DNA of 64,000 bases, from positions 1,564,552 to 1,628,551 of the forward strand of contig NW_006767442.1 of assembly GCF_000264995.1 (NCBI RefSeq), read 5' to 3'. Under the pieces are notes generated by a model that was given only the letters and a program-made list of their open reading frames with translations, was not told where the DNA came from and did not search any database. Shown here one piece after another: positions 1-11,482 of this stretch (its first letter is position 1; each line of letters starts with the position of its first letter). The translations under genes and the position numbers were made by a program. The stretch is from Punctularia strigosozonata HHB-11173 SS5. Its lineage: Eukaryota > Basidiomycota > Agaricomycetes > Corticiales > Punctulariaceae.

Positions 1-830
1 CTCGGACATCAAGCAAAACGCGATCCCGGCTCGATCACTGCAGTATCGGACACCGGCGGCCAGCATCACCACCCCGACGACGTTCTGCGCCCTTCTGTGA
101 CTATTCGACGGCTTACGAGGCGTGCGCGCATTGGCGCGTCCTCAGGACCGGCATCCGCCAAACGATCGGAGGACGAGGATTGGACGGGAGCGGAAGGACT
201 GGAGGGTATAAGAGGCCCAAAGTACGTAGTCTCGAAAGGAAGGGAATTACTGTAACATTCGATATCGTCCGATCTTAGCCAGTAGTCTCGACGCATACCC
301 ACCCCGCTCGCAACTCAGTAGCTCTCTCGAAGCGATCCCGAACCCGCCTTGTCGTTCCTATATCACGTCCATACTACATCCTTTTACCTACCGCCTCGGC
401 AGCCTCTGATCTTGCCTCGGCCCTCGCATCTATCTTGCATTTGATAGGCCTAGCCCTACCTTCGCACTACAGTATGGCTCTCACCCCCTCCACGAATGCA
501 ATTCGCTGCTTCTCTATAATACCCCATCTATATGAGCGAACAAAATCATACGCCTTGTAAGCTTCTCTCTGAGTCCCACCACTGGCTGCACCGATCCTTT
601 GCACGCGGTCGGCACTGTCTCGTGGTTTGTATGCTGTTTGATGGTCAGGTCCCGCCACGCCACCACCAACTCCGAGGCTCATAGCTATAGGTTGTCGCAT
701 CAACGAATTCGTCGCCTCTTCCTCGATGACGACCCTGTGCGAATGGAAGTCTTTCGTCCTCCTCCTAGCATTGTCTTGTCATATAGGCTGCATACGTGCC
801 GTGATACCGAGACCGCGTACGCGTTTTGAC
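1..830. other. Gene-poor start of window
   Basis: No exon could be supported here. The 5' exon or exons of the FAD oxidase that follows, including any signal peptide, should lie in this stretch, but no convincing start codon plus hydrophobic leader joined to the first recognised exon was found. Short open frames on both strands show no family resemblance. Confidence 0.4.
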
Positions 831-2764
831 GCGACTTGTGATAAAATAGCAGCAGCAATAGGCCCGAAGTCTGCCGTGTATCATGCAGGTTAGCGGCAGA
901 CTCTTGCATCACGCACATACGCTCTCTGATTCTCAACAGGTTCGCAGAACTATAGCGACGATATATCGCATTGGAGCTTGAAAAGCATCGAGCAAGCGGC
1001 TTGCTCCGTGGAGCCGGGTACAGCAGAGGACGTCGGTACTATTGTACGAGACGTTTTCGAACGCGACTTGACGCGAGCTCATATTTCACTTCAGCTGAAG
1101 ATTGTCGGCACCCAACGAACTCCCTTTGCCGTACGCTAGTACCACGAAGCTAAGCCCTCTCGAGTTTTTAATGAATCCCATGCGTTAGGTCAAAAGCGGG
1201 GGCCACAGCGTAAACCCTGGATTTTCGTCCACTCTTGGCGTACAAATATCCTTGGCCAGGTTCCACCACGTCGTATACAATCCCGATAGTCAAACCGCTC
1301 AGATCGGTCCTGGTCAAATCTGGGACGACGTGTATGCGGCACTTGCTCCATTCAATGTCACTGTCGTAGGAGGCCGAACTCCTGGGGTTGGTGTAGGAGG
1401 GCTATTGTTGGGCGGAGGTAGGATTCACCGTCATATCTGTGGCGAAGATCTGGTGATGACCCTAGCTCCAGGGTATTCTTGGAAAACGAATCAGCATGGC
1501 TTATCCGTCGACAACATATTGTCCATGACGGTCGTGCTACCCACTGGTGAGATTGTCAATGCGACGGCTCGCGAACATCCGGATCTTTTCTTCGCATTGA
1601 AGGTACGCTCGCCCCATCAGAGTGTCGTCTCATATTTGACTCTGGTTCAGGGCGGAGGGAACAACTTCGTATGCATACATCTTCACCTCCTTTCTCTAGC
1701 TAATGGACGGATATGCCAGGGAGTCATCGTCAACTACGTGCTGAAGACTTATCCTCAAGATGATGTATGGGTAAGCAAGGTTGTTCATCTTCAGATTACG
1801 CTATATTCATATATCATCCAGGGAGGTTTCTTCACATTTGGGATGGACGAGATAGAGAACGTCATTGCCGCGTCGTCGAAGTATCAGATTGAGGTTGACG
1901 ATCCAAAAGCTCAACTGTTGATCATTTTCGGTACCAGCAGTGGCGTAGTGAGTAACATCACGATTTTTCGCGCTCTTGCTGAACCGAGACATCATTTACA
2001 TAGTCGGGTTTGTTTGCACAAGTGCAAATCTTCTATGACGCGCCTTCACCTCCAGCCAGCATCTTCGAAGATTTCCTCCAGCTACCGGCTTTGACGGGAG
2101 CTGCTACCACTCAGTCATTTTTGGAATTCTTCGCAGCAGGTCCTCAGCCTGCGCTGCCGCGGTGGGTGCCGTCTCGTGCTTGTACTGTTTTTACACTCAC
2201 TGACGGCTTGCAGTGTCATACTCGAGTCGACGCCTATCGGCAACTACTCAGACGCTATGCTGCACGTTATGAAAAACGAGACGCTTGTATGTGTTGGCCC
2301 CGCGAACGTGGGCAGTTGTGCTGACCAAGCTGTAGACGACGTCCGCTCTGTTGACGGACGCCGCCAACGCCACCTTCATCGGCTACACCGCGGAATTCTT
2401 CCTTCCATCTATTTACTCCCATGCAATCACGGTCTATGGGTACCCGCCATCGGCATATCCTGCGACGCGCGACGTCGTTCTCATGCCAGGGGCGACCACG
2501 GTGGTCTGGAACAATCCGTCCGCCGATGACCTCGTGCACAGCACGGTCGTAGCGTCTGGTATCCGCCTGAGGGAGCAGGCGGTTGCCCAAGGTCAGGCGC
2601 AAGCGAATCCCAACGATCCCAACTCTTCGAAGTACCCAAATTATGCGACATACGGAACGCCGGTGGGAGATCTGTATGGACAACACCTGCCTTTACTGCA
2701 AAGGACCAAGCGTAGGTACGACCCCGCGAATGTTATGGGGCTTGCAGGTGGTTTCAAGGTATGA
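831..2764 (+). CDS. FAD-linked oxidase (berberine-bridge/6-hydroxynicotine-oxidase type), 5' end unresolved
   Basis: Probably a secreted FAD-dependent oxidase of the PCMH/BBE family; the substrate cannot be told. Proposed exons: 831(or earlier)-888, 940-1043, 1095-1130, 1189-1417, 1472-1602, 1651-1668, 1720-1770, 1822-1947, 2004-2161, 2214-2286, 2336-2764. All junctions are GT/AG and the frame stays open over more than 470 codons. Visible motifs: SACSVEPGT-like ACSVEPGTAEDVG; KSGGHSVNPGFSS, whose histidine is the usual covalent FAD attachment site; GQIWDDVYAAL; LGGGYSWKTNQHGLS; GGGNNFGVIVNYVLKT; and the family ending YDPANVMGLAGGFKV. One exon is only 18 nt. The start codon and signal peptide were not located, so 831 is only the edge of what can be supported. 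The fragment at 5644 is a sister copy of its last exon. Confidence 0.8.
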
Positions 2765-3355
2765 TATTGTGACATTACCCAATGACTGCATCTCCTCGCG
2801 AATATATCAGACAGGCTCCCAGCCAGAGCTGTGTGACGGAGAGACCGAGCAGCGTTGTGACATGAGAGTTGAGTACACCAGATGCTCGCGGGGGCTCGCA
2901 ATCCGTCGCAATTACCCGTAGATCCAGCGACTCCGCTTCGACTGCCATCTTTCATATTAATGGCCGGGTTTCAGCATCGTTCCGTGCCATAGGGCCTCTA
3001 TCAAGATGCTGCGTCAGGGCTATGTCAGTCTGCATTGCCCTGAGGATATCGATAGACCTTTGCCGCTTCATCGGTGCCACAGGCCCCAATCAAGGAATTA
3101 ATTTAAGGCCGGTATCTATCCGCATCACCATGAGGATAACAATAGACCTCTGGCCATCTGCACTCAGGGTCGCTGCCCCGAAAGCGTAATGCTAGGACTT
3201 CGATCAGCGCTTTGGAAAGCAGCATATTTAGCATCACAAGTCGAGGGTGGAATCCCCGACTCAACGCTCCTGAGCTCGCACACCGCCGCGACGACGCAGT
3301 CAAGTCTATATACGACCATACAAATACGTTGGAGAGTGCTCTAACACGATCTCTC
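2765..3355. other. Intergenic stretch between FAD oxidase and DUF6534 gene
   Basis: About 590 bp holding the 3' end of the FAD oxidase and the promoter of the next gene. No gene, RNA or repeat recognised. Confidence 0.5.
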
Positions 3356-5199
3356 ATGGCAAACTTTGACATTGGGGCCACCTATGGTGTCATGCTTATC
3401 GCCGCTATCGCAGCCGCCGCGTACGCATATTGGTTCCAATTCGCATGTCATGGCATCCAATATCTTTGTTGACTCCTATGATGATCAGGTTCTGGGGAGT
3501 GTCCACTGCTCAGATGTACTTCTACTTCATCACGTTCGGCGATCCAGCAGCCGTAAAAGCATATGTAATGTATAATGTTCGAAGTCCTATACTATATACT
3601 AAATTTCTGCAGGTCACCACGCTCTGGTACCCGCCACAATGCAGTAAAATGCTACATGGATTGACAGTCAATGATCTAGGATATGTGATACAGTTAGCAT
3701 CGTCTCGATTGGCTATGCTCTATACTACTATCTGGTCGCGAACTACGCAAATCCTGCCGTTCTCGAAAATCTTGTATGGAGTCTCTCTGTGAGTTGAATC
3801 ATTGCACGTTCTGCCCACCGTGGCTTACACCCTGGTAGCTTGAGAGCTTGTTCACGGTGAGATTCTATCTTAAAGCTCGATGATCGATACTTATATATAT
3901 TCATGTAGTTCACGACTATCGTTGTTTCTCACTGGTAATTATCAAGATGTGGAAAGCCCGTGCAATGTTTACGGATTTTTGATAGCTTCTTTATTCACCG
4001 GATATGGATTTGTATGCTTACTTTGGATTTTCTGCATGAGCTCGTTTATACTGATCATCAACCTGGATCAGTGTCGCGCTCTAGGATAACATGCATCCTC
4101 ATAGTGCGTGATGTCACCTCAGGTCATGTGTTGTTACAGCTTTGACACCCTACATCAAGACTCTCTGTGCTCTTGCCGGATATGGTGAGTCGTTACGATG
4201 AACATCACAAGAAAGCATCATGAACCAGTCTCAGCGTTGGGAGTCTGTGAGTACAACCATGCGCATTGAAAAGCGGCCACCTGACCTGATCGGGTTGATC
4301 TACTTCAGCTATTACAGCATACACGTGCGTTTACCATTGACCCCCTTGTATTCAGTGCCATTAACCATCAAATTATGGTGCCGTGTATCTCAGATTTATT
4401 GTGGGAGAATGGACAGAGACAGATCTACCTGTCATGCTGGTACTTCACTGTACTTTCGTGGCAATGAAGAACATACTGAAAAGATGCAGCATTTGGTGAT
4501 CTCTAATAAATCCATAGAGACTGCCACGGATATCATGATTACATTGATCCTTTCCTTCATTTTGCATCACAAGAAGACATTGTGGACTAAGTGAGTAATG
4601 CTCCTCACCCGATACGGTGTCTAACAAACTGACCTATTGTCGAACAGGACACATTACCGGGTGCGATGGATCGTATTTTTCTTGGCTAACCGTGGCACCT
4701 TTGCAGCGTGAGTTAATATAACTGTCTGCACTCCATCAGCTCACGATCTCGCATTCAGCATGCTGCAGACATGCTACTTAGTATCAGTATGTGTTGAGCC
4801 TGATGGCATACACCCTACTTAGACAGGATGCTTCCAGTTCCTGATTTGGCGAGATTTGCTGATATGGACTGCCTTTCATGCAGTACTTGGAAAAGGTGCG
4901 ATGAACTTGCTTTGTATGTTTGCGAGATTAGGCTCAAGAACAGGTCTTGAGCTAGTTTATACTAACTCTGTCATGGCCGTGTAAGTACCACACCTACCAA
5001 TGATGACCAATGCATTGATAAAATGTGTAGGTTGAATAGTCGTGCCACCTCCCAGGTCACAGAGGAACCATGTACTGTACCCTCGGGAATGACGGCCGAC
5101 AGTGCCACGAGTTCGAACCTCCGATTCCGAAACAATACCACTATGGCAATCACCAATTTAGTATGTCTCGACATACATATATCCTCCGCAGATTGCTGA
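3356..5199 (+). CDS. DUF6534-type multi-pass membrane protein
   Basis: Resembles the DUF6534 family of basidiomycete integral membrane proteins (usually about seven helices, function unknown). First exons: 3356-3420, 3489-3564, 3613-3626, 3680-3788, 3839-3856, 3909-3934; more small exons follow to about 5199. Recognisable pieces in order are IGATYGVMLIAAIAAA, GVSTAQMYFYFITFGDP, ALYYYLVANYANPAVLENL, FFIHRIW, TPYIKTLCALAGYG, SIETATDIMITLILSFILHH, and the near-terminal VYTNSVMAV+LNSR that marks the family (usual form YTNSLLATLNSR). The middle exons (4000-4900) are assigned by resemblance only and exact boundaries are uncertain. The gene sits between an FAD oxidase and an orphan exon of a sister oxidase, so it may have been inserted into an older oxidase pair. 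The last residues could differ if a further intron begins at 5161. Confidence 0.7.
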
Positions 5200-5643
5200 C
5201 GGACAGAACAGTCGTCATCACCTGAAGTTCAGGATTACGAGCTTCACAAAGTGGTGGCAATTGGAGGCAGAGAGTCTCCAATTTGAATCGTCGTGGTTCA
5301 ACACATTTCCACCGAGATCCAAAGCGTGTGCCGTGGAGGAATAATTTAACAATCCATAGCGTGTGGTGGACAAGGTTACCCGCACGTAATGTAGACGGCC
5401 GGTAGCTTTTCCTCACCATTTGGGAGGTTTTTGACGCACCCGAGCCCATGTACCTTTCGGGGCATTGCCCCTTTCTTTGTAATGTACTAAGCAACGCAGA
5501 GCCGCACGTTCGCTCTTGGTCTCGACAACGCCAGTCTACGGCCAACGCTCATTGTATTCCCGCCGCTATACACTCGTTACTGCTACTCTACACTCCCGTC
5601 TCGTCCGTTCCACGTGATGACTAGAATGCTAACAAGTGAACAG
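5200..5643. other. Short intergenic stretch before orphan oxidase exon
   Basis: About 440 bp. It ends in a good splice acceptor (AACAG at 5639-5643) directly before the orphan exon. No earlier oxidase exon was recognised in it. Confidence 0.4.
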
Positions 5644-6072
5644 GTAACCACTGCGCAACTGGGCGACGCCGCAAATGCTTCGTTTATAGGCTATCTCGCA
5701 GAAATCTTCTTACCGACCATCTACTCGCACGCAGAGACCATCCCCGGGTATCCCCCGTCCGCGTATCCCGCCACGCGCGACGTGGTCCTCATGCCCGGGA
5801 ACATCAACGCCATCTGGAGCAACCCATCCGCCGACAAACTCGTCCACGATTCGATGGTATCTTCCGGCATCCGTCTGAGAGAAAAGGCCGTCGCTCTAGG
5901 ACAGACGCAGGCCGACCCGACCGACCCAAACGCATCGAAGTATCCGAATTACGCGGCATACGGAACGCCAGTGGAGCACCTCTACGGGCAGCATCTACCC
6001 TTTTTGCGGCAGATCAAGCGCAAGTATGACCCTGCGGATGTGATGTGCCTGGCGGGCGGCTTCAAGATCTGA
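5644..6072 (+). pseudogene. Orphan terminal exon of a second FAD oxidase
   Basis: An open stretch of 143 codons including the stop, homologous over its whole length to the last exon of the FAD oxidase at 2336-2764. Both exons are exactly 429 nt and both are preceded by a splice acceptor. Shared blocks include SAYPATRDVVLMPG and the family ending (here LAGGFKI in place of LAGGFKV). The FAD-binding half, the attachment histidine and all earlier exons are missing, and no other oxidase exon was seen between 2765 and 5643. The most likely reading is the remnant of a tandem copy whose 5' part was lost or replaced by the DUF6534 gene. It might instead serve as an alternative last exon of the upstream oxidase, but that would need splicing across a whole gene and is unlikely. 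Confidence 0.75.
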
Positions 6073-6119
6073 TGCTGGATATGAATTTTGGCTTGTCAGT
6101 TGTGATTTGGTATAAGAAC

Positions 6120-7298
6120 TCACACTGCGACCGAATCCCAACCTCCAGCTGACCAGTCTTTGATGATTTCACGCACTCTGGCCTCCACCCAGCTGTCGTT
6201 GCCCCAGAAACCCCATCCTGCCATGAAGCGGTACCAGTCGACCAAGGACAGTTCCCAGTCTTTGATGAATCGTTCCCGCTCGTAGATCGCCGACCGATCA
6301 CCTGAGGGACCGGAGGCGAGCCGTTGGCTAAGGATGCCGTAGTAATAGTCGAGAAGGGCCTGCTCGTGCTCTCTACTCTTCAAGAGCGATGAAGAGACGG
6401 TCGTGCCAATGAAGTAAACGAGGTCATGCGTAGGAAGACCGACGCCTACGTATTGGAGGTCGTATAACGCGCATCGCAGGTCGGATAGCTCCTCAGGGCG
6501 TGACCATGGCGAGTGCGTGAAGAGAATATTGGCGCCCTTGACGTCTCCATGCAGTAAAGTTCCGTGCGATCGAGCCCGCGATTTCACTGCGTTGTTGACC
6601 TGCGTAAAATACCCGTTAGTTCTCGGGATTGCTGCACATGTGATCGTTGGCTAGTGGCCGTAACCCACCTTGTCGACCCACGGAAGTAGCCAATCGTGTT
6701 CTTCTTCATCGATCTGCTCAACCTCTTCTTTGCGAGTGTCTAGGTACCAGTAGGTACCCTGAGCCCAAACTCCGGACCTATGAACAGTCTCATCGGCTTG
6801 AAGGGGAGGCGGAATGAGGGGTAGCGAAGGCTCGCGTCGTAGATGGGCGTTCCAGAAGCAGCTATGGAAGTTCGCAAGCCATCGCAAGACGCATCTTGTA
6901 GGCTCGAGGCCGAGACCGCCTCTCGCTGGATACGGAAACTCAAGAGAGAGATCTTCCAGGAGAAGGCTGCCGTCGTCGTCCGCGTTGATCGGAAACGTTC
7001 GCGCGAGACGCGCTTCAGGAGAGCGTTCTTGCAGAGAAGATGAATTATTGCGATAGAACCAGCGTTCTACTCGATACGACAAGAGTTTCCGAAGGTGCGA
7101 TTCGGATGGATGAGGCTCCGAAGGGGGATGGATCGACTTGAGGATAACGGAGGATGACGCGTTGGTCGATGCTGAACGAACTCGGAGCCGGTAGATGTAT
7201 CCATAGGATGACCACAGCGTCGCAATCCGTTCAGGGTTATCAATCAAGAGCAGATCTTCTGGGAGAAGAGCTTGGATGGAATTCTTCGTCGGGGCCAT
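6120..7298 (-). CDS. Kinase-like phosphotransferase (APH/ecdysteroid-kinase-like fold)
   Basis: Two exons, 7298-6669 and 6599-6120, joined across a 69-nt intron (369 aa). The protein resembles the APH/choline-kinase-like family of small-molecule kinases. Motifs: SVILKSI near residue 50 (candidate ATP-binding lysine), HGDVKGANILF in exon 2 (Brenner-type catalytic loop H-G-D-x-x-x-x-N) and YDLQYVGVG (metal-binding aspartate equivalent to DFG). No signal peptide is seen, so it is probably cytosolic. The substrate is unknown. It is transcribed convergently with the orphan oxidase exon (47 bp between stop codons) and divergently from the secreted two-domain protein, with which it shares a 644-bp upstream region. 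The start is the first ATG of the long open frame; the motif order matches the family. Confidence 0.75.
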
Positions 7299-7701
7299 CG
7301 CGAGATTTGGAAAACAAGGCCAGCGGTTCCGACGCGATCTATTCGTGGCCTCGGACAGGATCCATCCATGTACATCATGACAACTTACGATAGATCATGT
7401 ACTGTACCGTGCAGAACGCTACTCCTTCTGGATACAACGTGGACAGTTCAGGACAGCGCGCACACGTATCGTAATAGATGGTGGCGCGTACCATTCGATG
7501 GGACCGCTCACAGGGCAAAATGAACATGAACAGCGCTGACACTGCCAGATTAAGCAGGTAAACGTGGTCCCTTCACGACCAGTGCGCGCTCTTGCTCCGT
7601 TATCAAGGCAACCCGGCGCAAGTTGGCTCCCAAGCTTGTCCTTTCCGAGCCGGAGATGTAGCAGCAGAATGAAGCGGCCGGCGATGCATTCAGTTCTACA
7701 A

Positions 7702-7719
7702 ACCGGTCACATGACCGGT
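7702..7719. promoter_or_regulatory. 18-bp near-perfect palindrome in divergent promoter
   Basis: ACCGGTCA and TGACCGGT are perfect inverted 8-bp arms around a 2-bp centre, about 35 bp before a TATA-like box and 224 bp before the secreted-protein start. It is a candidate site for a dimeric transcription factor; the factor is unknown. Confidence 0.4.
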
Positions 7720-7736
7720 GCTAATTGTAGACGCGT

Positions 7737-7743
7737 TATATAG
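7737..7743 (+). promoter_or_regulatory. TATA-like box of secreted two-domain protein gene
   Basis: TATATAG lies 200 bp before the start codon at 7943 and is followed by a C/T-rich stretch typical of fungal transcription starts. Confidence 0.4.
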
Positions 7744-7942
7744 AGCCGCGTTCTCCGTCCCTTGTTCCAGCTTGTTCCTCCATTCCCTGCTCTCTCCCAC
7801 CCAACAACACCGACTGTGTCGGCCCCGTCTTTCTTTTTCTGTGCTTAGCTCACGAATCGGCTCGACGCTTTACTTTACTTTGTGCTATCGGATCTACTCC
7901 AGATAACAACCACTCTCGTTACAAGCTTTAACTGAAGAAACA

Positions 7943-9193
7943 ATGAAGTCCTTCGCCATCGCGATTACTTTCTTAGCCGCTTCAGTCTCCATTTCTGCGT
8001 TCCCGCTGCAGAAGCTCCGCAGAGCGGACGTCGACGCTGCGACGATCGCGGCGCTTGCGCCTCCTCTCGGCTTTACTGCAGGCTTAAACCCCGACGGTAC
8101 CGGGTCCTGCGATGGAGCAGTGGTATGTGCCATTTCGAGCTGATCCGGACTCCGCAACTGACCTTGATACGCGCAGAACGGAGCAGACGGGAAGCCTATC
8201 AAGATCCCATGCGACTGCCCTCCGGACAACGCGACATATATCGCGGTCGGTTCTTTTTGCATCGCGTTGGACTTTTCCGCGTAAACTCAACCCTATAACC
8301 ACAGGCGCTCACTACCAACGTCCAAGCCGGTCATCAGGTCAACAACACCGGTGTGCTGGTGAACTTCCCGACCGACAACTCCATCTCGTCGGAGCAGGCG
8401 CGCATCACGACCGCCCTCGAGACCCTGCAGAACCTCGTCGGGTTCGTTTCATCCTTTGTTTATCGCACACACCTTTGTTCACCCACCCTGTCTTCCTGTC
8501 ATAGGCCTGGCAAGGGTTGCCCTGCTGTATCCACCACCCTTCAAGCGCTCTCCAAGAGCCTGGACGCGCAGGCCTCAGCCGGCGCCTCCACCGTGGCCGC
8601 AGTGACCGCTGCCCCCGCCACGAGCGCCGCTGCTGCGCCTGCCACTTCGGCGGCCACTGTAACCTCCGCTGCCGACGACGCGACCGCCACATCCTCGAGC
8701 GGGCTTACGCTCGAGCAGGTCGACCAACTCGCCCCCGACCTCGGCTTTTCCTCCGGTGTGAACCCTACCGGTGAGTTGCCTCGACGTCCTGCCTGAGCAA
8801 ATGCATGTGCTCATGCGCGGAAAACGCAAGGTACTGGTGACTGCGACGGCGCCGTCAACGGTGCGGACGGCAAGCCCATCAAGATCCCATGCAGCTGCCC
8901 TCCTCCGCGCAGCCTGTTCATCGCTGTAAGTACTTCACACCGACGCCGTGTCCAGAAACATAGTTATTGATCGATCTCCGGTTCAGGACCTCTTCGCCAA
9001 CATCCAAGCCGGGCACCAGGTCAACAACACCGGCGTCGCTGTCAACTTCCCCACGGACGACAGCGTCGCGTCGCAGCAGGCTCGCATTACCGCCTCGCTC
9101 GAGACGCTCCAGAACCTTGAAGGCCCCGGCAAGGGCTGCCCTGCCGTCTCCACCACCCTGCAGGCGCAATCCAAGGCCCTCGGACGTAAGTAG
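7943..9193 (+). CDS. Secreted protein with two copies of one domain
   Basis: Six exons: 7943-8122, 8177-8245, 8305-8441, 8505-8770, 8831-8925, 8987-9193. It begins with a signal peptide (MKSFAIAITFLAASVSISAF) and a probable KLRR processing site. Two homologous units of about 110 aa follow. Each runs LAPxLGF..G.NP.GTG.CDGAVNGADGKPIKIPC.CPP, then an AGHQVNNTGV..NFPTD segment, then ETLQNL.GPGKGCPAVSTTLQA. They are joined by an Ala/Thr/Ser-rich linker that is probably O-glycosylated. Cysteines fall at the same places in both units. Even the intron after DGAV in unit 1 and the intron before the AGHQVNN segment are kept in both, so the gene arose by internal duplication. I recall similar uncharacterised secreted proteins in Agaricomycetes but know no function. 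The stop at 9193 lies in a GTAAGT-like sequence, so a further intron there cannot be excluded. Confidence 0.8.
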
Positions 9194-9651
9194 ACGTTCA
9201 CGGTGGTCAGCAATTCGTCAAGATTGTTTTCTTCAGTTTTTACTGTGTGGTTATAAAGGCGCTATGTAGTGCACATTCGCCTTCTGCATCCGATGTAGCA
9301 TACGTTTGTCGGCGCTTTGGTCGCTGATTGTTTTCCTGCTTTTCTGCAATATCACTCCTTCACTTCGCACAATGCATCGTCTAGATTCGGGATCGTGCAT
9401 GACGTGCTCGTAAGCATTCGCGCAGCGTGTCGAGGGTCAAGCCAAAAGTGATCGTGCTTGCTCGAAATGCCGATGTGCCATATGAACTGTGCACGGTAAT
9501 GATCCAAGGGTAACACTGTGTGTTACTGTACATATCCTATCCACTGATGAACCTTTATATATATATATATACGGAAGAAAAGCCAACGAATGCAAGTATT
9601 GCCGAAGCGGCAAATGCAAGGCACGGACTCGCTGAACCACAACAACACCGG
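9194..9651. other. Shared 3' intergenic stretch
   Basis: About 460 bp between the convergent secreted-protein and DyP genes. It contains a short (TA)n run near 9556 and nothing else recognisable. Confidence 0.5.
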
Positions 9652-11401
9652 CTAAGCCAAGATGGTGTTTTGTAGCGCCGAGATTGAAGGGGAGAAGAAG
9701 TACTCGCCGCCGTTGGAAACGACGGTCGGGGTCTGGACGATGACCTTGTTGAAGTTGGTCGGGTCCAAGCCGGTGTTGTTGCGCGTGAGGCCGGGGCCGG
9801 CCTGGCCGATGACGAGATCGAGACCCACGGAAGTGATGTTCTTGCCGAAAATGAAGTTGGCGTTGCTGGACCACTTCGTCTGCTGGAAGCGGAAACCGTT
9901 CTCAATGTTCGATTGGTACATGACTGTGGGGAAAGGCGCCGGTGAGCATCGCGGAAAACCTGCGCTTGCGGGAGAAATTGTGAGTGCTCACCGAAGGCGA
10001 GGCCGCGGTCGATCGACGACGTATTCGAAGCGGCCTCCTCGGCCGTCACTTCGGGGCCATAAGGCAGGCCGGCGCGGATCGCCTGGTTGATGACGTTCGT
10101 GTCATTCAGGTCGGCGCGCGGGCGCACCTTGCGGAGGTGCGCGGTGAACGGGCAGTGCGACTGGTCGCTCGTGATGTTCGAGTCGGGGTGGGTGTAGTCG
10201 AAGTTGTTGTTGCGGGTGGCGTCCGCGCCGAGCTCGGGGTCGTCGGCCATCGGGGTAAGGTCGACGGGGGCGCCGCTGGGCCAGCGTCCGATCAGGCGGG
10301 CACCGAGGAGATCGGCGCCCTGCTGCTGGGTGAGATTGCCGGCGGGGCTCTGAACGGCGTTGTCGAGGAGGAACTTGTTGTACTCGGGCACGAACTGTCT
10401 GAGCTTGCGGAAGGCGAGGAAGGAGCCGTCGACGGCCCATGCCGGGCGCGTGATCGTGTCGCCGTCCTCTCCGAGGAGAAGGATGCCGTTTTGAACGACG
10501 GATTGGCCCGGGAAGGGATTCGTGGTGAAGTCTGTGATACCCGGGTTGGAGATGCCGTCCAAGTACCCGAAGTCTGGATCGCGGACGTCAGCTGGGCATT
10601 CCATGGTCCGAGCAGCAAAATACTCACGCTCGTGGCCAGCCTGATCACCGGGGCGAGCAGCGCCATCGAGTTGGAACACGATGGAGGTGGAATTCATCAA
10701 GACCTGAATCGAGCTGTTGAATACGCTCTCGATGTTCGTACCGACGTCGCTGCAGACGAGGAAGACGCCGTGAATGTTGGTACCCTTAAACTCGGACTGC
10801 CATTGCGTGATGTCGTCATTCAAGTTCTCAGCGTCCGCGAATTGACCGGTGGTGAAGGCGGCGTCACCGAGGTCATCTGTGATCCCGAGCGTGGTCAGGC
10901 CGCTCTGAGAAAACGCAACATTGACATATGCGGCAGGCTGCTGAGCGGGGGGAGAGATCAAGGTGGCCACCGAGGCAATGACCGAAAGCTGGTTCTTCAT
11001 ATCGGTCTTGAACTGAGCAGGATCGTTGATGTGGAAGAAGAAAAAACTTTCAACGGGCTTCTTCATGCCGACCCTGGAAGAAGTACGGTCAGTGTACTGG
11101 TGTTGTATGCTGTGGAAGCACGTACAGGATATCGCCCTGGATATTTGTGAGATCCAAGGTTCCGTTTGCAGCCTCAACCGACGCAAGAGTCGGCAACGGA
11201 GGCTGTCCCTTAAAATCTGAATGCGAGAGATTGGTCAGTGGAGCATGGTGACATGGTCGAATGCCTACCCTTGAGCAGGGGTGTCGTCCTCCCGCTGGCA
11301 GCGCGAGCATGGACAGCTCGCTCAGCGACGGCGGCGCTGAGTACGCCGCCAACATTGTTGACGGCGAGTATAGCGAAAGCGAGCAAGCGCGGATACTGCA
11401 T
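9652..11401 (-). CDS. Secreted dye-decolorizing (DyP-type) haem peroxidase
   Basis: Five exons: 11401-11269, 11216-11126, 11073-10628, 10573-9992, 9923-9652, giving 507 aa. DyP peroxidases use H2O2 to oxidise dyes and lignin-like phenolics outside the cell. A signal peptide (MQYPRLLAFAILAVNNVGG) is followed by a likely propeptide and then NIQGDIL, the normal start of the mature domain. Splicing exon 3 to exon 4 creates EHFGYLDGIS, carrying the GxxDG motif with the distal aspartate. SHCPFTAHLRKVRPR holds the proximal haem-ligand histidine, and IRAGLPYGPE carries the distal arginine position. FVMYQSNIENGFRFQQ is the usual C-terminal block. Length and motifs match complete fungal DyPs, so it looks functional. 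It has its own TATA box and is convergent with the secreted two-domain protein. Confidence 0.93.
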
Positions 11402-11474
11402 GACCGGCCGATATGTGGAAAGGGTTATTTAGCGAAGAGACGAGTTCGCTGCAGTACTGGCTCTTGTCTGGCCG

Positions 11475-11482
11475 TTTTTATA
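11475..11482 (-). promoter_or_regulatory. TATA box of DyP gene
   Basis: Read on the minus strand the sequence is TATAAAAA, about 75 bp before the DyP start codon at 11401, a normal fungal spacing. Confidence 0.6.

Noticed and set aside
9984-11150. Open frame of 388 codons on the plus strand
   Set aside because: It lies entirely opposite the DyP exons and introns and has the composition of a GC-rich antisense shadow; no motif.
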